From Rhyacophila brunnea (lineage: Eukaryota > Arthropoda > Insecta > Trichoptera > Rhyacophilidae), in contig JAGYXB010000080.1 in assembly GCA_022495005.1 (NCBI GenBank), positions 97,138-161,137 on the forward strand: 64,000 bases of DNA, given 5' to 3'. The position numbers were made by a program, and so were the translations under genes. How positions within the stretch are numbered: the first letter of the stretch is position 1; every line of letters begins with the position of its first letter. The notes under the pieces were generated by a model. The model did no database searches. It saw only the letters and a list, made by a program, of their open reading frames with translations, and was not told the origin of the DNA. Positions 47,101 to 62,100 of this stretch are shown here, in pieces.

Positions 47101-50100
47101 GCAAGATACCGGCACTGTTTGATAAAAATCAGGAAATTTTGATCCCAAAATTAAAATAATATTCTAACTTTTCCACTACCTGATATATTATTTCAATCTA
47201 ATATTAAAAGTATTATCAAATATAATTATTACTGTAATATTATAACAAAAGAAAAACATCAAAAATTACAAAACACATGCCTGCTCATGGAAGGAATGAC
47301 GGTTTTAGTATGAATTAAGACTCATTTCACTCGTTGTCATTTACGACCTTACTAAAAAAACATTATGTCTGGCATACATATAAACACCGCATCTAACGAC
47401 CCTTAACGCGCCACGCCTGTGAGGTTCAACGGGTAAAAACATGTATAGCTGAATGAAGCCTATACCTAGTAATACCAAAAAAATACAATAATAAAGAAAA
47501 CACTGCCTATCAAATTTATTTCGAATGACAGAGGTGCACGCCGCTTTTAACTGAGGGTACAAAACTCTGCTGTCATTCTGCTGGCATGTGTCCGCTTATG
47601 CCACATACAAATACATTATGTGGTTGATAAATGATTTATACGGGTGTATATTGCAAAATTCTATTAATGTCTTTCTGCTAGAGATCTACCATCATAAATT
47701 GGCATTTCAGCGAGGGCGCTAGTATGACATTGAGAATGTTGCCATAACTAACAAAAAAATGGTAATTTATAATTTTTTATTGGTTTAAGATTTCTGTACA
47801 AATATTATTAAAATAAAAAATTAACACAATCAAAATAAAAACGTGTTACTTTTTTTATAACCACGAGGAAGAAATGCATAGTTGGAAAAATCAGAAATTG
47901 GAAAATATAAAGTAGTATTGTGTATATTTTAGTCATGGAAAAAAATATTATAAAAAAAACGAAAATAAATTAAACTCTAAAGACAGTTAAATAGTATCAA
48001 CATAAATGGAATTTTAAATGAAACACGATAACTATAAATTACACAAACAATGTAGAAATTATATAACTACTATAATGCTTCAATTCCAGATAGACTATCA
48101 TCCGATTCTGTGTCACTCTCAGGACCATTTACGGTAAAAATAAAACCAGTCGAGGTCATATTATGGAATTCAAACTTGTAAATGTCAGTTTAATTAATAT
48201 ACTAAATTTCTTTAGAAATCCGTTTACATACACAAATAATAAGTAAGTATTCATTTATATTGCTATCCGACATAGATTTTTATTTATATCATAACTTTGA
48301 ACAAAACTAAAAAAAACAAGAAATTACTTGCGTTTTAATATAAATGCAACTTGGTAACACTGAAAATAAATCTTCAACTGTCATGGCGACTGGCCGTTGT
48401 ATTCCATTATCGATATAAATAATCAATTCTTTTTGTCCTTTTTCATCATCGCAGAATTGCCATACTTTTAAAATGATGTCTCTGGCATTCCCACGAACTG
48501 TTTTAGAACTACTTGCCATTATGCACTATACTTATTTCTTCTGTATTTTCAATAACACAATATATATCCCGAATTCTGCACGCTGACGTTTCAAAATGTA
48601 AACATTTGACTCAGTCTGGAATAAATTTGTCATAACGCCCAATCAGTAAACACTACTTACTGCGAAGTTATTTTCGGCATGCGCTTCGTCTGTGGAGACA
48701 TAATTCGTTGTTGATTATATCAAAATATAGCTTACTTTAAATACTTACCAAATAATTGGTGCTAAGTAGCTATCGAATAATGTCAAATATTGAAAGGTCA
48801 CATTCGTTTATTAATAATCTAAAATGCTCTTTATATTTTCAAATGTACAAACAATAAAAATCTTGCGAGCAAGAAAAACAGCGTCCCTACCTAAATTAGC
48901 AACAAACACTCATTCGATTATAAAATACTATATCAAATAAAAAATTATGTATTAGGTACATTCCTTATTTAAAAGGAAAAAGCCTTTTTTACTTGTTGAT
49001 CTCTTTTTGTAATAGGTCGGTATATTTTATTTATCAACACTAAATATAATGTGTTTTTGATATTTTGACGCCATGAGAGCTAAATAAACGCAAGCGCAAT
49101 CCATAATTCGAGAAACATGTTGTAAAATTAAATGGCATTTGTGACAAATTTATCCTCGATAGACAATTTTAGTTTCAAATTCGACCGGCTGCCAACTTAC
49201 GATGGTAGATCTATAACCAGTCCATTTTCATTTTGAGATAATATCTGATGCAGTAGTCCATTTCGACCTTTAGTCTGTCGTAATGTATTTGAACTATAAA
49301 ATGGGCCGTGGGCTCTTGCACCATGTAGCTCCACAGCTGCCTTTAGTATTTCAATGATAACGCTTGATGAAATTCAATGTAAAACTTAGCGATGTTACAG
49401 ATTGACGAAGCAGCCGACATGATACAGAAGCTATACATGATCGCTCAGGAGCTTCCCACTGAAAAGTTCGAATCAGCCAAGAAGAAGATTGAAGCAAAGT
49501 ATGACGAGATTGAGAGGAGTCTGATTGAAGAGTTTGTCAGAGCGCAGACTGCGGAGAACACCGTCCGGATGAAGGAGATTGCGACGACTCTCACACACTT
49601 CAAAGGATACTCCCAGTGCATTGATGCCTATATTGAAACCAGCCAAATGGTGATACTATATTCTTTTTATACTGTGAAATTTCATAATTTTTCTGTGGAA
49701 AAGATCTGGATCTATATATTATAACCAGATATAAATTATCAAACTCTTTATTCGAGTGCCCGCAGCTGCTGTGTTTAGCCACTACAGTGTTGACTCTCGA
49801 CATATTATGGTTGAATCGAAAAATACTAATGCCAAGATTGAAAATTCTGTCTGACACTGCAAACCCTACAATGCTCTCTCAATTTTTTAAAAATAGATTT
49901 GCAAATTAAGCAAGAGAAATTTCAACATACAACTTCCCAGTTTACTGTTTTAAGTACCAAGTACATACTGTTGTTTTTTTTCCAGAACTCTTTTAGCGGC
50001 CGAGACGTGTTTGCTGGTATTCTGCCGATGTGTGAAGGCAACTATGCGATAATTAAAGCTGTTTTTCCGAACCCCGACCAAGTCATGAGCAAGTTCATTT

Positions 50101-53100
50101 TGAACATCTTCCACCTGAAGCTGCAAAAATACATTCAGACGAAACTAGCGGACAAGAGTGACATAGACAAATACTTGAGAAATCTCTATGATATGTACAC
50201 GAGGTAGGTATATACATTTCTTCCATCGTAATAGTGCACACTAAACTTTGTCAGTCGATAACATATTTGTTTTCATTGAACTAAGACTGCAATGTGTAGA
50301 TAGAGTTTGTTAGTTTTTAAAAATCAATCCATAATGTCATATCACAAAAATAAGCTATTGTAACGGTAACATGGTTTTCTGTATTAAGCACACAGAAAGT
50401 GTGTGAACAGCTGACTTCCCTGGGCGATGTGGCATCCGGTGGGCTGATGGATCATGTGGGTGCACTGGGCGGAGCCATGGGTCGTCCTCTGGAAGCTTAC
50501 TTCCCCTCAGAGTTGCAACGGCTGCGATCTGCTTTCTCCGTGGCGTTGCAAAAGTATTACGCTGGACGGCAACACACCAGGAAGCAGATTCAGACTGGAG
50601 GGTCAGTATAAACTAAACCGATCACATTGTTTTTGAATCAAACCTCTGGAAGATGAAGCTGGAATAAATGAAAGTGAAGATGAAAAATGGATTACTAGAA
50701 CTAATGTTAAAAATTATCTGCATGTTGTTTTGTATTGTGGATTCACTTATAGCAACTTTAACATTTTATCACCCGCATCTGTCAAAAGCTGCAAGAATTT
50801 CACATCATTAATAATGTGCACCCAGGCAAGCCCTGAAACACCCTGCATCAAAAACAAAATATTGTCAGATTATTAATTTTTACTAAAACATTCAGATTAT
50901 ATTGTAAGTGTAGGTATATGTAACTCAAAAAAATTGGACGTTATGACATTTGTACGTTTACACGTTACAATTTATACGTTATTTCGGTTATGACATTTGA
51001 AATTATTTAGCACATGAAGCATGAGGTTATGTTGGTATACCCTACTAATATTTACATTGCATAGTCAGTTGCCATTTTTTATGTTCATTGTGCTTACTAA
51101 CTCAAGTGCAGTAAACAGTTATTCACAAATTTCATATGGTTTTTCAATTAAATAATTTTGTCAAAGTGTAGTATTATTGGCTTCTAATTTACTCATTGTG
51201 ATGGATTATCTTTTCTTACATCCTGAAAATTGGCAAAATGACATAGCAGTAGTGTGAAGTTCTCTAGAAATGAACCTGCAATGCAAATTGTAGCTAACTC
51301 AATCAGTGGACCAGAGGTCCTTTTTTTGCTTCAATTTCGAACATTTAGGGCAGGGTCTATCTCGAAGGTTTGTTCAACATCATTGGTACAACTGCATTTG
51401 TTACACCGAATCATTATTTAGAATATTTCAATGAACAATAATTTAAAAAATCGCATATATCATACTGAAACGTCAAAATGGGTTTTTGCAGAAAAATAAT
51501 TTCAATTAATTGAGCCACTCCAAAAACATTAAACAAGTTATAAGATTCTCTCTAGTGAGAGTCAAAACTCTCCTCTTGTCAAGCCATATTATGTATCAAG
51601 TCATGTGAAGGTTCCCTGAGATTTTGCAAAATATTTGAAGGGCTCCTCCAACTAAGAAAGGCTGAGTATCACTGATATAATGGGCCAGCAGTGGCGCACC
51701 CAGGGGGGGGCCAAGGGGCCCTGGCACCCCCCAAACATGAAAATTATCAGAATGATTTTAAACATTGAAATTGAAAGCCAATAAACTATACCTTGGGCCT
51801 AAACAAATAACACGGCAAAAAAATGATTTGTAATTCTCCAGCACCCCCTTTTTAGAAAAATTTCTTAGATTTTAGAACACAAAAATTGACACAGGCAGGT
51901 GTCGATGGATCTGAAAAATAATACATATTACATATCCCTAGAACTATTATTGCTCTATGAACTATTATACAAACTGTTATTGATTTTGTGATACAATTTT
52001 GATGTTTGTATTTACAATGGAATATATTATCTTCTGTGTGAAAAAAAAAACACTAATGTCAGGTTTTTTTAGAAACCCAATCCCTTATGGAACTGTCAAA
52101 AAATTCTCCGAGTCCACCCGAATTCTGGAGTGGTGTAGGCCATGGCTGGGGAAGGCTGACAGGGTTCTAGCCTGGGGGCCCGGTCTGTGGGGGGCCCGGC
52201 GTGTCGGGTTGACCAGATAAGTGAGATAAACACACATCATAAATTAGCTTTAATAGTAAAAAAAGTCGCATGCAGCACTATTATACTTCATGACCATGAA
52301 CATTTTCAATTATATAATTGTGCAATATATTTTTTGATTATTATGTGTCCATACTCGACAGCTCCATTATTAAAGAAGATGTATTAAAATTCGCCAATAA
52401 TTCACTGTATAAGTACCTTAATTTGAACTAAAACACAATTTGAAAAATGTTAATGTAGTGTTTCACACTGCCTTTAATCTTAGCGGTAGGTAGGGGCCCC
52501 GCCAAATATCCTAGCCTGAAAACCCGTTTCAGGATGTGGGGACCATGGTGTAGGTACACCGAGTGCAATAGACAAAAGACCGATAAACGAGAAATTAGGC
52601 TGTGACGAAGAAAAGGAGCCTATGGGACTAATTTACATTCTCCTCCTTGGGCCCCCCCCAATATTAAATCCTGGGTGCGCCACTGTGGGCCAGTGCAATT
52701 TTTTCTTCATGATACATAGACAGTTGATAAATTCTTTTATATAACATAATATATTATCTCACCTGTCGCTGTCGTGTTCTAGGTAGTGAATTGAACACTT
52801 TGTTCCTTTATTTCATCATCATTTATGGCACTACAACCTTTGGCGGATTTTGGCCTACTTCAAAAACTTCCTCCATTCTGGACTATCCAGCGCTGACATT
52901 CTCCAGTGGCTTTGACTGAGCATTCTTAAATTTCCTGTGGCGCAGTCCAGCCATTTTAATTTCGGACGTTCAGGTCTTCTCTTTCTCAGGTATATCATCC
53001 AGAATTTTACGCACATGGCCGATCCAACGCAGTCTCTGCGTTTTCATATGCCATGTGATCTTTTCACTCCCATAAAGTGTATCTTTATTTACCTGGCATT

Positions 53101-56100
53101 AAATTACCACAGTCCATTTTTGGTGAATGATTTTGGATAATTTCAGATTTCAGGAGTTGAGGCGCGACTTGCAAGCCGTCATTGGAACCAGAGCGAATAT
53201 CAACATCGCTCAGATTGAGAATTACGGTGGCGAAACATTCTTATCGGAAGAATTAGCCACTCAGATGTTGCAGGATGCGAAGACATCATTTGTACGATGC
53301 AAAGTGGTAATGAAATATTGATCCGTATAAATTACTTTCAGCTTCATTCAAATATCTACAATAGTTGAAATTATCAACTAAGAGAACTTGATGGAATTTG
53401 AATTTAAAATCTAATCAATATAAATTTTGTACGTATTATTCTATTTGAGTAATATTCAAAAACAAAAATAAATATTTTTTTATTTCAAAGATAACTGTAC
53501 AATTTTAAAAAAAGGACAATATAATACGTGCGTCCATTGACAATCCGATTTTTACTGATGCAGTGTATTTTTTGGTTATTTTTATCATTAAAATGTAGTT
53601 TGATAAGTTGTTTCGAAGATCGTATAGATTTTTGAATAATTCATAGTTGTAGTGTATTTTAATAGGTACCTACTTTTGTCATTTTAAAAATATCGATTTT
53701 CTAATAACCTAGAATGTGTATCATGGGGTTTACTGCCAAAGTTGGTTTACTGCCAAATCGAAATCATTTTATGGAGTAATTGCAATTAAAGGTTTGACAT
53801 GCCCTCTAAAATCAGCCATAATGCTACATCAGATAACTTTGATTTTTTCTGCTAGCATACATATTTATATGTAGGCACACAATTCTAAATACCTGAATTA
53901 TCGACTTACCAACTTTTGGCAGCAACCCCACGTAACTTGAAATCTTATTTACTTACTTATATCGAACCGATTTCTATTGTGATCATGCTGATCGATTTAC
54001 AGTGATGTTTATTTGATTTTTTTTCCTCTAAACAATTATCCAGCTGTCTCAGCCAAACGAATTGGCAGGAAATGCGACTCAATTGACGGAAGCTATGGTG
54101 CAGCATTTATTGGTCGAACACTGCGATTACGCCATTGATCTTGGATTACAGAGTGTACCGATTGCTGAAAATAAGACTCCTCCAAAGGTAAATTGTATAT
54201 GTAATAAAAATCCAATACACGTATATCTACAAAATTCAATGATTGTATAAGAGATGTCAGAATTTTTTTTTTTTTTTTCACTTTCTGTCGTGGGCGAGTC
54301 CAGCTTAGAACTAGTCCAAAGATCACTTATGTATTATATGACAGTATTAAATTGATTATGACGATAGACATAATAATATGTATTTATGTTTACTGATCAA
54401 TATGTTTTCATTAGATGAGAATACATTTCTGACACTTGAATTTGTCAGTGACAAAAAAGAAACAAAAGAAGGTAAGCTTTGAAAAAAGAAACAAATGAGT
54501 ATCACATCCTGCAAAGGAATGTTGCCAACTCTAGAAAAGTCATAGACACAATGTTAATTTCACCAACAACACATATCTATAATAAATATTAAATACATTT
54601 ATTAATTATTATTGCATCTATTTTCAGATCCACTTTTTTGATGTAGTGAAACAATGCAACACCATAGTTCACATGTTCAATAAACACTTTCAAGAGTTCG
54701 TTCTACCCTGTGTCAGGTATGTTAGTTATTCTAATAGTATATTTTACTTCCCCTTTAACACACTCCAACATTGGGGCACGGAACAAGCACAAGGTCGTGC
54801 CATTTTCCTCGGTCCTCAGCAGAAAACCGATAGAAGACGGTATGGCAAAGATGTGGAAATTGCAAGGGGCTTACGTGGCATTCTTAACGAACACGACTAG
54901 GGACCGCTCACTACACTTTGCAGATTAATAGCGAGATCGTGATATGTTTACTATCACTCCCCTCCATTTTGAATGTGAATACCACGCTGTCACTTTTGCT
55001 TCGTTATGGTTTTTTTTTCGTCTGGGTTCGGGATGTGGGGACGTTGAAGGATCGAAGCCCTCCTGGTACGTCGGCGGCTGGGGAGACTCGGATGTCAGCA
55101 CTGTAGCATAGTGGTTCGCGGTTCCTGGGCCTACCGTAAAGCTGCTGAGAGAGGAGGGCGTCGCGCCCAGCCCTCTCAACACCCTCGGACCGTCGGCAAC
55201 CGGAGAGACTCGGATGCAGCACTACGCCGCATCGTGGGCGTAGTGGTTCGCGGTTCCCCGTGTGTACCGTACGGGTGGATGCTGAGAGAGGACGTCGCAC
55301 CCAGCCTTCCCAACAGCGACCGTCCGAAAATCAGTCGATCCCTCACGAAAATGCATACCGGCATATTACTCGACCCCTTTTTGCTCGCTTGCCCTGCCGT
55401 GGCTATCGAATTACACGCACTGCACTGATATTATACTAATATAATATGCAGAAAACTTAATTTAACACTTAAAATGGCGGTAGAGTTTATAAAAATAATG
55501 TTAAAAATATATCAAGGCCCGAAATGGACCGGAACGCCATTCTGCCTCATACAACCGCTCCGGGTTGTAAAATTTTCCATTTCGAGCACTGAAATAACTA
55601 TATTATACATCGCTTCCAAACAAAAAACACTTAAAACTAACTAATCTATGACGCTAATGGCTGAGGATGCTGCTTGGCTGCTTTCCGCGGATGGAGGCTG
55701 CTTTGCTCAGCTGAAGAAGGCCGCTTTGTAGCTCTCTTCATCATGGTGCTTCTGGGCCAGGGCTGATTGGAAGGCTCACAGACACGCTGCTGTTGACGAA
55801 GAGGGCTCAAGCGGCTGGTAATGCAGGGCATTTGATGCCGTTTTCCCTCGTTGGAGCCAGGGTCTTGCCCGATACACTCGTCCGTGGGCCAAGTTCGCTG
55901 GCGGATGCAGTTGGTCGGGAGTACATCGGGAGCCCTGACTTCGCAATCCGGGTGTTTCTGCTCTTTTCTTCACTGGCTTGGCTTTGGCAGCATCCTCTTT
56001 CTACTGCTTATTATTATACTTTTGTTGAGCGCCACCAGAGGCAAGCCTCCGGATGTTTCTTCCTCGCCGTTTCCTATTCCGGTGTTTGGATCTCAGGGTG

Positions 56101-59100
56101 TGTGTCCGGGTGAAAGAAATTTCACCTGCTTCTTGATTCCAGACGATCAAAATCAAGAAGAGTAGTCCCACTTTGACTGGGGCCACTTATCATTCCCCTC
56201 CATTTTGAATGTGAATACCACGCTGTCACTTTTGCTTCGTTATGGTTTTTTTTTCGTCTGGGTTCGGGATGTGGAGGTGAACAATAACACACCGGAATTG
56301 TTTCGGAAACGACGAGTTTATTTGGTGTTAATATATACTAGATTACTACATTTTATATAATTTATTTTTCGGATGACGAAATATGCGTAGCGCGAGCGAA
56401 CAGTGTTTTCTGCGTGCTGTCAAAGAAGCTTCTGCCTCCAAAACAAACGGTCACACTTGCAAGCCGTGCAAAAATGCGGCGTTGCCATTCGTATTTTTTT
56501 TTGACAATGTTGCCGGTCAGATATTTATTAGACAGATATTAAACATTATTTAATTATTTTCGCAATCAGCCGTTACTATTTGTTGGATTCGATACCGATT
56601 CGGGCCTCTCCAGATACACAAAGACGTCCCCAAATGGGGACCATACGGGGGTGTAACATTACCTTTAATTATCTTGGAAAGTAGATCTCCGGTATATTTT
56701 ATATTTTACATTTCTATTTAAGAACCGACAACGACAAATTTGATCGGTGAATATTTCAGAAAGAGGCGCCTGATGTTCAACAGAATCTCTACAGCGATGA
56801 AATGGGCAACCTGCATTCAGTATCGATAAGCCACGCTTAGTGTCTTTTGCAGTGTTAGTTTACATTTTATTTTGGTTGAGCGGTCGTGTTGTTCAGCCGT
56901 TGCCACGCTACCATCTGTGGGCTACACATTTTTGATCGAATGTAGACCTTGCCATCCCCATAGACATGCCAGGTGCACTCACTACGATTGTCGGTAACCG
57001 TGGCACCCAAGTATTTAACTTACATGAAGCAAACGTAGCAAATTTAAGATGTAATTACGCAATGTGACAGGAAAATATAAATATGTGAAATACAAGTGAA
57101 ATTGATAATGACATTACAAGAAAGACTGATTTCAATATTTGTATGAAACTCGACGTACAACTTAAGTATAGGAACGTAAGGAATATGTCGACACCTCCTA
57201 CGTAGAGTATTGTAACTTCAAAATCGCAACTTTACAGGAGAGCGGTTTAAAGATACAAAAGCTTGGTGTAAGTCGACCTTTTGAATGTTTTGCACCAAAT
57301 TTGGGATGTCAATTGTAAATTATAAATAGATTTGTTTTGCATTAAAGGATATCTAATATTTTCTGTGGTTAATCAGAAAATGCAGTTACAACATTATAGT
57401 GCGGAAAAGAATTTGTTTGAAATATTGTATAAACCACATACAATAGTTTACGGCGGAACCTCTTACATGCATTTAGTTGTATGTGATACTTATCATAATT
57501 TACGTCGTCATGGTTTTGGTGAAATATATTGTATATGTTAGATACAATCCTTCACCTAGGATTTTTTGCGTATTTAAAATCATAATTCGGTAATAACAAT
57601 AATTAAAAGTTATGGTATGGGTCGTCAGATAGGTAGGTTGGAAAAAATACTCTATATAAAATTGCTTTTATTGTCATTTAATAAAACATTACATAAATTT
57701 AAGACTTTCATGACATGATAAAAATTAAACATACAGAAAAAAACAGAGAAGAAATAATTTCAATCAAAAATCCAATTCAAGAAAGTATGTTAATATTGAA
57801 ATAAAATTAAAAGCAAAAAAGAAAAATTACAATCACTTTAAACCAACGTTTTTGGTTAAATAATATATCAAATATCAAAGGAAAATCAAACAAGAGAATA
57901 ACAATGGGTGATTAAGTGGAAGGGTGCACTTCAGGTTAAAATATAAGTGAAACTGAAAAAGAAATCATTCTGCAACTATATTTTTAGTTTGGAATTAATT
58001 TTCAATTATATGATGCGAAAAAAGAAGCATGCACAATTTAAAACATACAACCGAAAAGAGATTTTTTACACTGACATATTAATTATTAAGCTGATTCCTC
58101 AGAAACTGCTGGTGGAATTTCAGTGGTAGGTACAGGTATAAAATTACTGAAATACTCAAGATAACGCTCAGGAATGATTACATTGTTGCACATGTGCAGT
58201 AAATCATCTGTCTTAGCTTTTGGAATTGGCAATATTTGTGAATAAAGAACCTTTACCGAAAATGAAGTTTCTCATTGCGTGTGCTATGTGTTACTTTTCA
58301 CGACCATGGTCGAGTAGACAGTGCTGGACAAGTCGCACTTGTAATTAATCTTAAACGGATCATTGTGATTTATATTAATTTGTATTAGTCCATATATGAT
58401 AATTTAATATAGCTCTGAAATCAAACATGCTATGTGATTGATCTCTACCACATCCTCAGGTTTTCCTTCTTGTTTTGTCCATCCAACTAAACAGTACCAT
58501 TCTGGAGGTGCAAAAATTTGTTTGTTTGTCGAACATCTTTCAATCAGGGCTTGAACGCAGTCCTCTTCATTTTGCGTACGTCCCCTTTCCAAAAATGTGT
58601 GCTTTACATTAACATTGTATTTATGGACCAAATACAGTCATGTTAAAGTCATAAACAATGCGATTTCTGTTCTGACCTATATTGTTAGAGCAAAACCTGA
58701 ATTCTTTTGCTTATAGACCACAATAAGTAAGCAACTTGAGTCCTCATTTGCACCTCGTTTGCCTTCAGCTTCCTGCTATATGTATCATGTAGCTACCTTT
58801 TGTGTAAATTGAAAAACTGTGAAATTTCAAACTGATAATTTACGTTTATAATAAAATGTACTTACTCAAATTTCCGTGAAGGGCATTCAAAATTTTTTGG
58901 AAGTCAAAATTCGCAGATACAATTTTGCCGTGTAATGATTGAACATCATGTTTATCAAATAATCTTAACTGACGACCAAGGTTCTTGCCATAAACTGGGA
59001 GTTGCTCCGTGGATGCTACTCGAACTTGTAAGTTTTTGAAAATGTAACATTGGACACACTGGTCCTTTTTAGGGACATAGTGACACAACACAATTTAAAA

Positions 59101-62100
59101 TAAAATTGATACTGCCTTTCTGTTTGAGCTTTATGTGTGTATATTATGGGTTCATACCATTCATTATATAGTTTAAATAAATGGGTAAAATCCAGGTCGC
59201 CATCTAAGTAAAGTTTGCTTGATCGCTGTCGAACATAATCTGATTCGACCGGTTGGATGGACTTAACATGGTCGGAAACACTGGTATTCATATCATCAGT
59301 TAATACAACATTGCAATTTTTGTGTCGACTTCGTTGATCAGGTGTTAAAACGGCAGTTTCATTATCCACCTTGTCCAAAGCTGTGAATACGAATTGGTCA
59401 CAAATAGAGAATGTAGCTAGAAACTTTTTTTACAGACCTTAACCAGCTCCATGTTATTTTCATTTTGATATTTCGTCAGATGATATTTAATGGTAAAATT
59501 TCGCCACGACTGAGTTTCAGTAAAAACTCTGCGTTGCTTTTCATTTATCGCTAATTTAGCAACATATTACCACTTTTATTTCGATCACCCGAAATCTTAG
59601 CCATTATAATTGAGGTTTTTAAAAAAAAAATGATCATAAAGCATTATAAATCTCATAGTTTCTGATAACAGTACCTCTTGAGGTGATTTTTCACAAAACT
59701 AGCTCTATATTTTATAATATATCCAATTACTTTTACTGTTAATCTTTTCGAGAGAATGTAGTCTGTTTGTATCAGCAACGCTGTCACTAGTCTCATCATC
59801 GTCACAAATAATGTCTAAAAGTTCCATTATCATATTTTAATCAGCACCTGAAGGCAGTGATGACTCTGTAAAAAGCAAAACAACTAAATAAACATGAATT
59901 TATAAAAGTTATCACGCGTATAATATTGCAACTAAAATTGTATGTCGCCGTATAATATGATAAGTACTACATACAATATATTTTACTAAAATAAGCACGA
60001 CGTAAATTATTATAAGTGATAGATACAATATTTTTTTTCAGTTTTTTCCGACGTAAAATATGGTAAATATTACATACAATAATAGTTACACGCAAAGAAA
60101 CGACGTAAACAATGGTAAGTATAACTTACGATACTTTTTGTTGTCGTACGAGAAAAAGATTAAAAATATTAACTTACCTTGAATCCTAAAGTCACAGTTT
60201 CCCTGGGTAGAATTTATTTCGTCCATTGTTGTTTTACTATTATTATCCGTTTCTATAATATTATACGCTGTACTATTAATTGTCCCATCTGGCCTAATCA
60301 CACATTTTTGTGCACGCATAGATTTTCTATCAATTTTTGTATTCTTGACACTAAAGTCCTGTAGGGGCGAATATATTGCGCAATATTTGTTGACATTGTC
60401 TAGATCTCTTCATTATGGTATTTAATATTTACCAAACCATACAAAAATACAATATAACCGAAAGTTCACAGTGGTAGCGGTGTGTCACCTCCCGTCCGAA
60501 GTGAAGTATCGTAATTAGCAGTAACAATACACCCGCGCGGCAAGATCTCCGCGCGTTTCCCGCGTATAGTATTGCCAAATACGTTACCATACTTCACGTC
60601 GGAAAAATTTCAAGAAATTTGAGATACAATAATATGCAATGCTTGAAAATCGCACTTATAATACGAATTTTGAAATTCTGTAAATGGCATCATATGTAAT
60701 ACATACTATGGATACGAAAAATGAAAAAAAGTGAAAAACGTCATTTTGTTAGTTACAATATTATACGTAGGAGGTGTCGATGTGTAGAAGCAATTGGCAA
60801 TGCCGCGATGTTGTCACTGTCTACATACACAGAGTACTTAAAACGGCTCTGTAGAAAAATGTTTTTACATTTTGATCTGACAAGTTATCATTATTTGATG
60901 CTTTTATAATTATTGTATCAAATGAATGCTTTTTGTTCTGCATTCCAAGTTCCAATAATTTCATCGAGAGTGTCATTGTATTTCAATTATTATGTTGAAT
61001 ATTGGTAACATTGCATTGTAATCTGTACTTTATTGTGAGTTTATGATTTCAATTTTCAGTTCAACATCCAAATTAACCGATTGTATGCAAAAGAAAAATG
61101 TTGTGTTGGAGCAATTGGAATCGAAACTGGACACTGGCCTGGAGAGATCGCTGATTGCAGTCGTTGGATGGGTGAAACTTTACCTTCAAACTGAACAGAA
61201 GAAGACTGACTTCAAACCGGAGGGAGATGTCGATACTCTTGCATCTTCAGTAAGTGTAATTTGCGTCAACAGACAACTATTTATTGTAGTTGAAGTAGGC
61301 TGATATACATTCAGCTAACAGTGAAACATATAGAAAGCATGCATATCTCTGGTTGATATTTGTGAGGGATAGTAATAGTAGAACGCATAATCATTCAAAA
61401 CTAATTTCTTTCAATATGTTTTTCTTTATTTCAAGGCATGCTTAGCGGTGGTCAACTATCTGAATACGACCCTGACTCGTCTTCGAGATTGCTTGGATGG
61501 CGAGAATATAAAAGCAGTCATGCAGGAGCTCGGTGTCCGCCTGCACAGAGTCATATATGAGCATTTGATGACATTCCAGTTCAATTCTGCAGGTATTCAA
61601 GAATGTTATGATATTTTTTGTTTGACCAGAACAGAATAATTATTGTGTATTTGCTACAGAATCTTCAAATCGCTGTGCAAGACGGACTTGACACTCTTCA
61701 TTTAGCCAGTGTTATGTAGACAAATAGCGTTAGTGAGCTAAGCGGCAATACGTGAAGAGCTCAACCACACGCACTTAGGGTTTCAGCCCTTGCACTATGC
61801 AACTTGGAACTACTGAAGAAGACTGCGCAAAAAAAAAATCTGCAACACGTTATGCATGGGTATCATATGTGCAAAATAAGCACACTGTCTCACCTGAAAA
61901 GCATCAACTGTCCATATGAGAAGCGAATCTGGTCTCTGAGGGTTTCGAAGAATTGGTAAAGCTAGTGTAGCATTTCCTTACATAGAACATGGAAAGCCCT
62001 CAAAAGACTGAGAACCACAGTAGGTGTAATTGCAGGATGCCGATCACATCCTCTGGGAGTGTCCCCATATGTCGGTTGAAAGGGAAGAGCTTCTCAAGTC

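Noticed and set aside
50399..50401. Acceptor CACACAG for sec10 exon 7
   Set aside because: It would put exon 7 out of phase with exon 6; the upstream ATTAAG acceptor keeps phase and family alignment.
55851..56165. 104-codon open frame in the GC-rich block
   Set aside because: Overlapped by open frames on both strands and without any motif; high GC explains the lack of stops.
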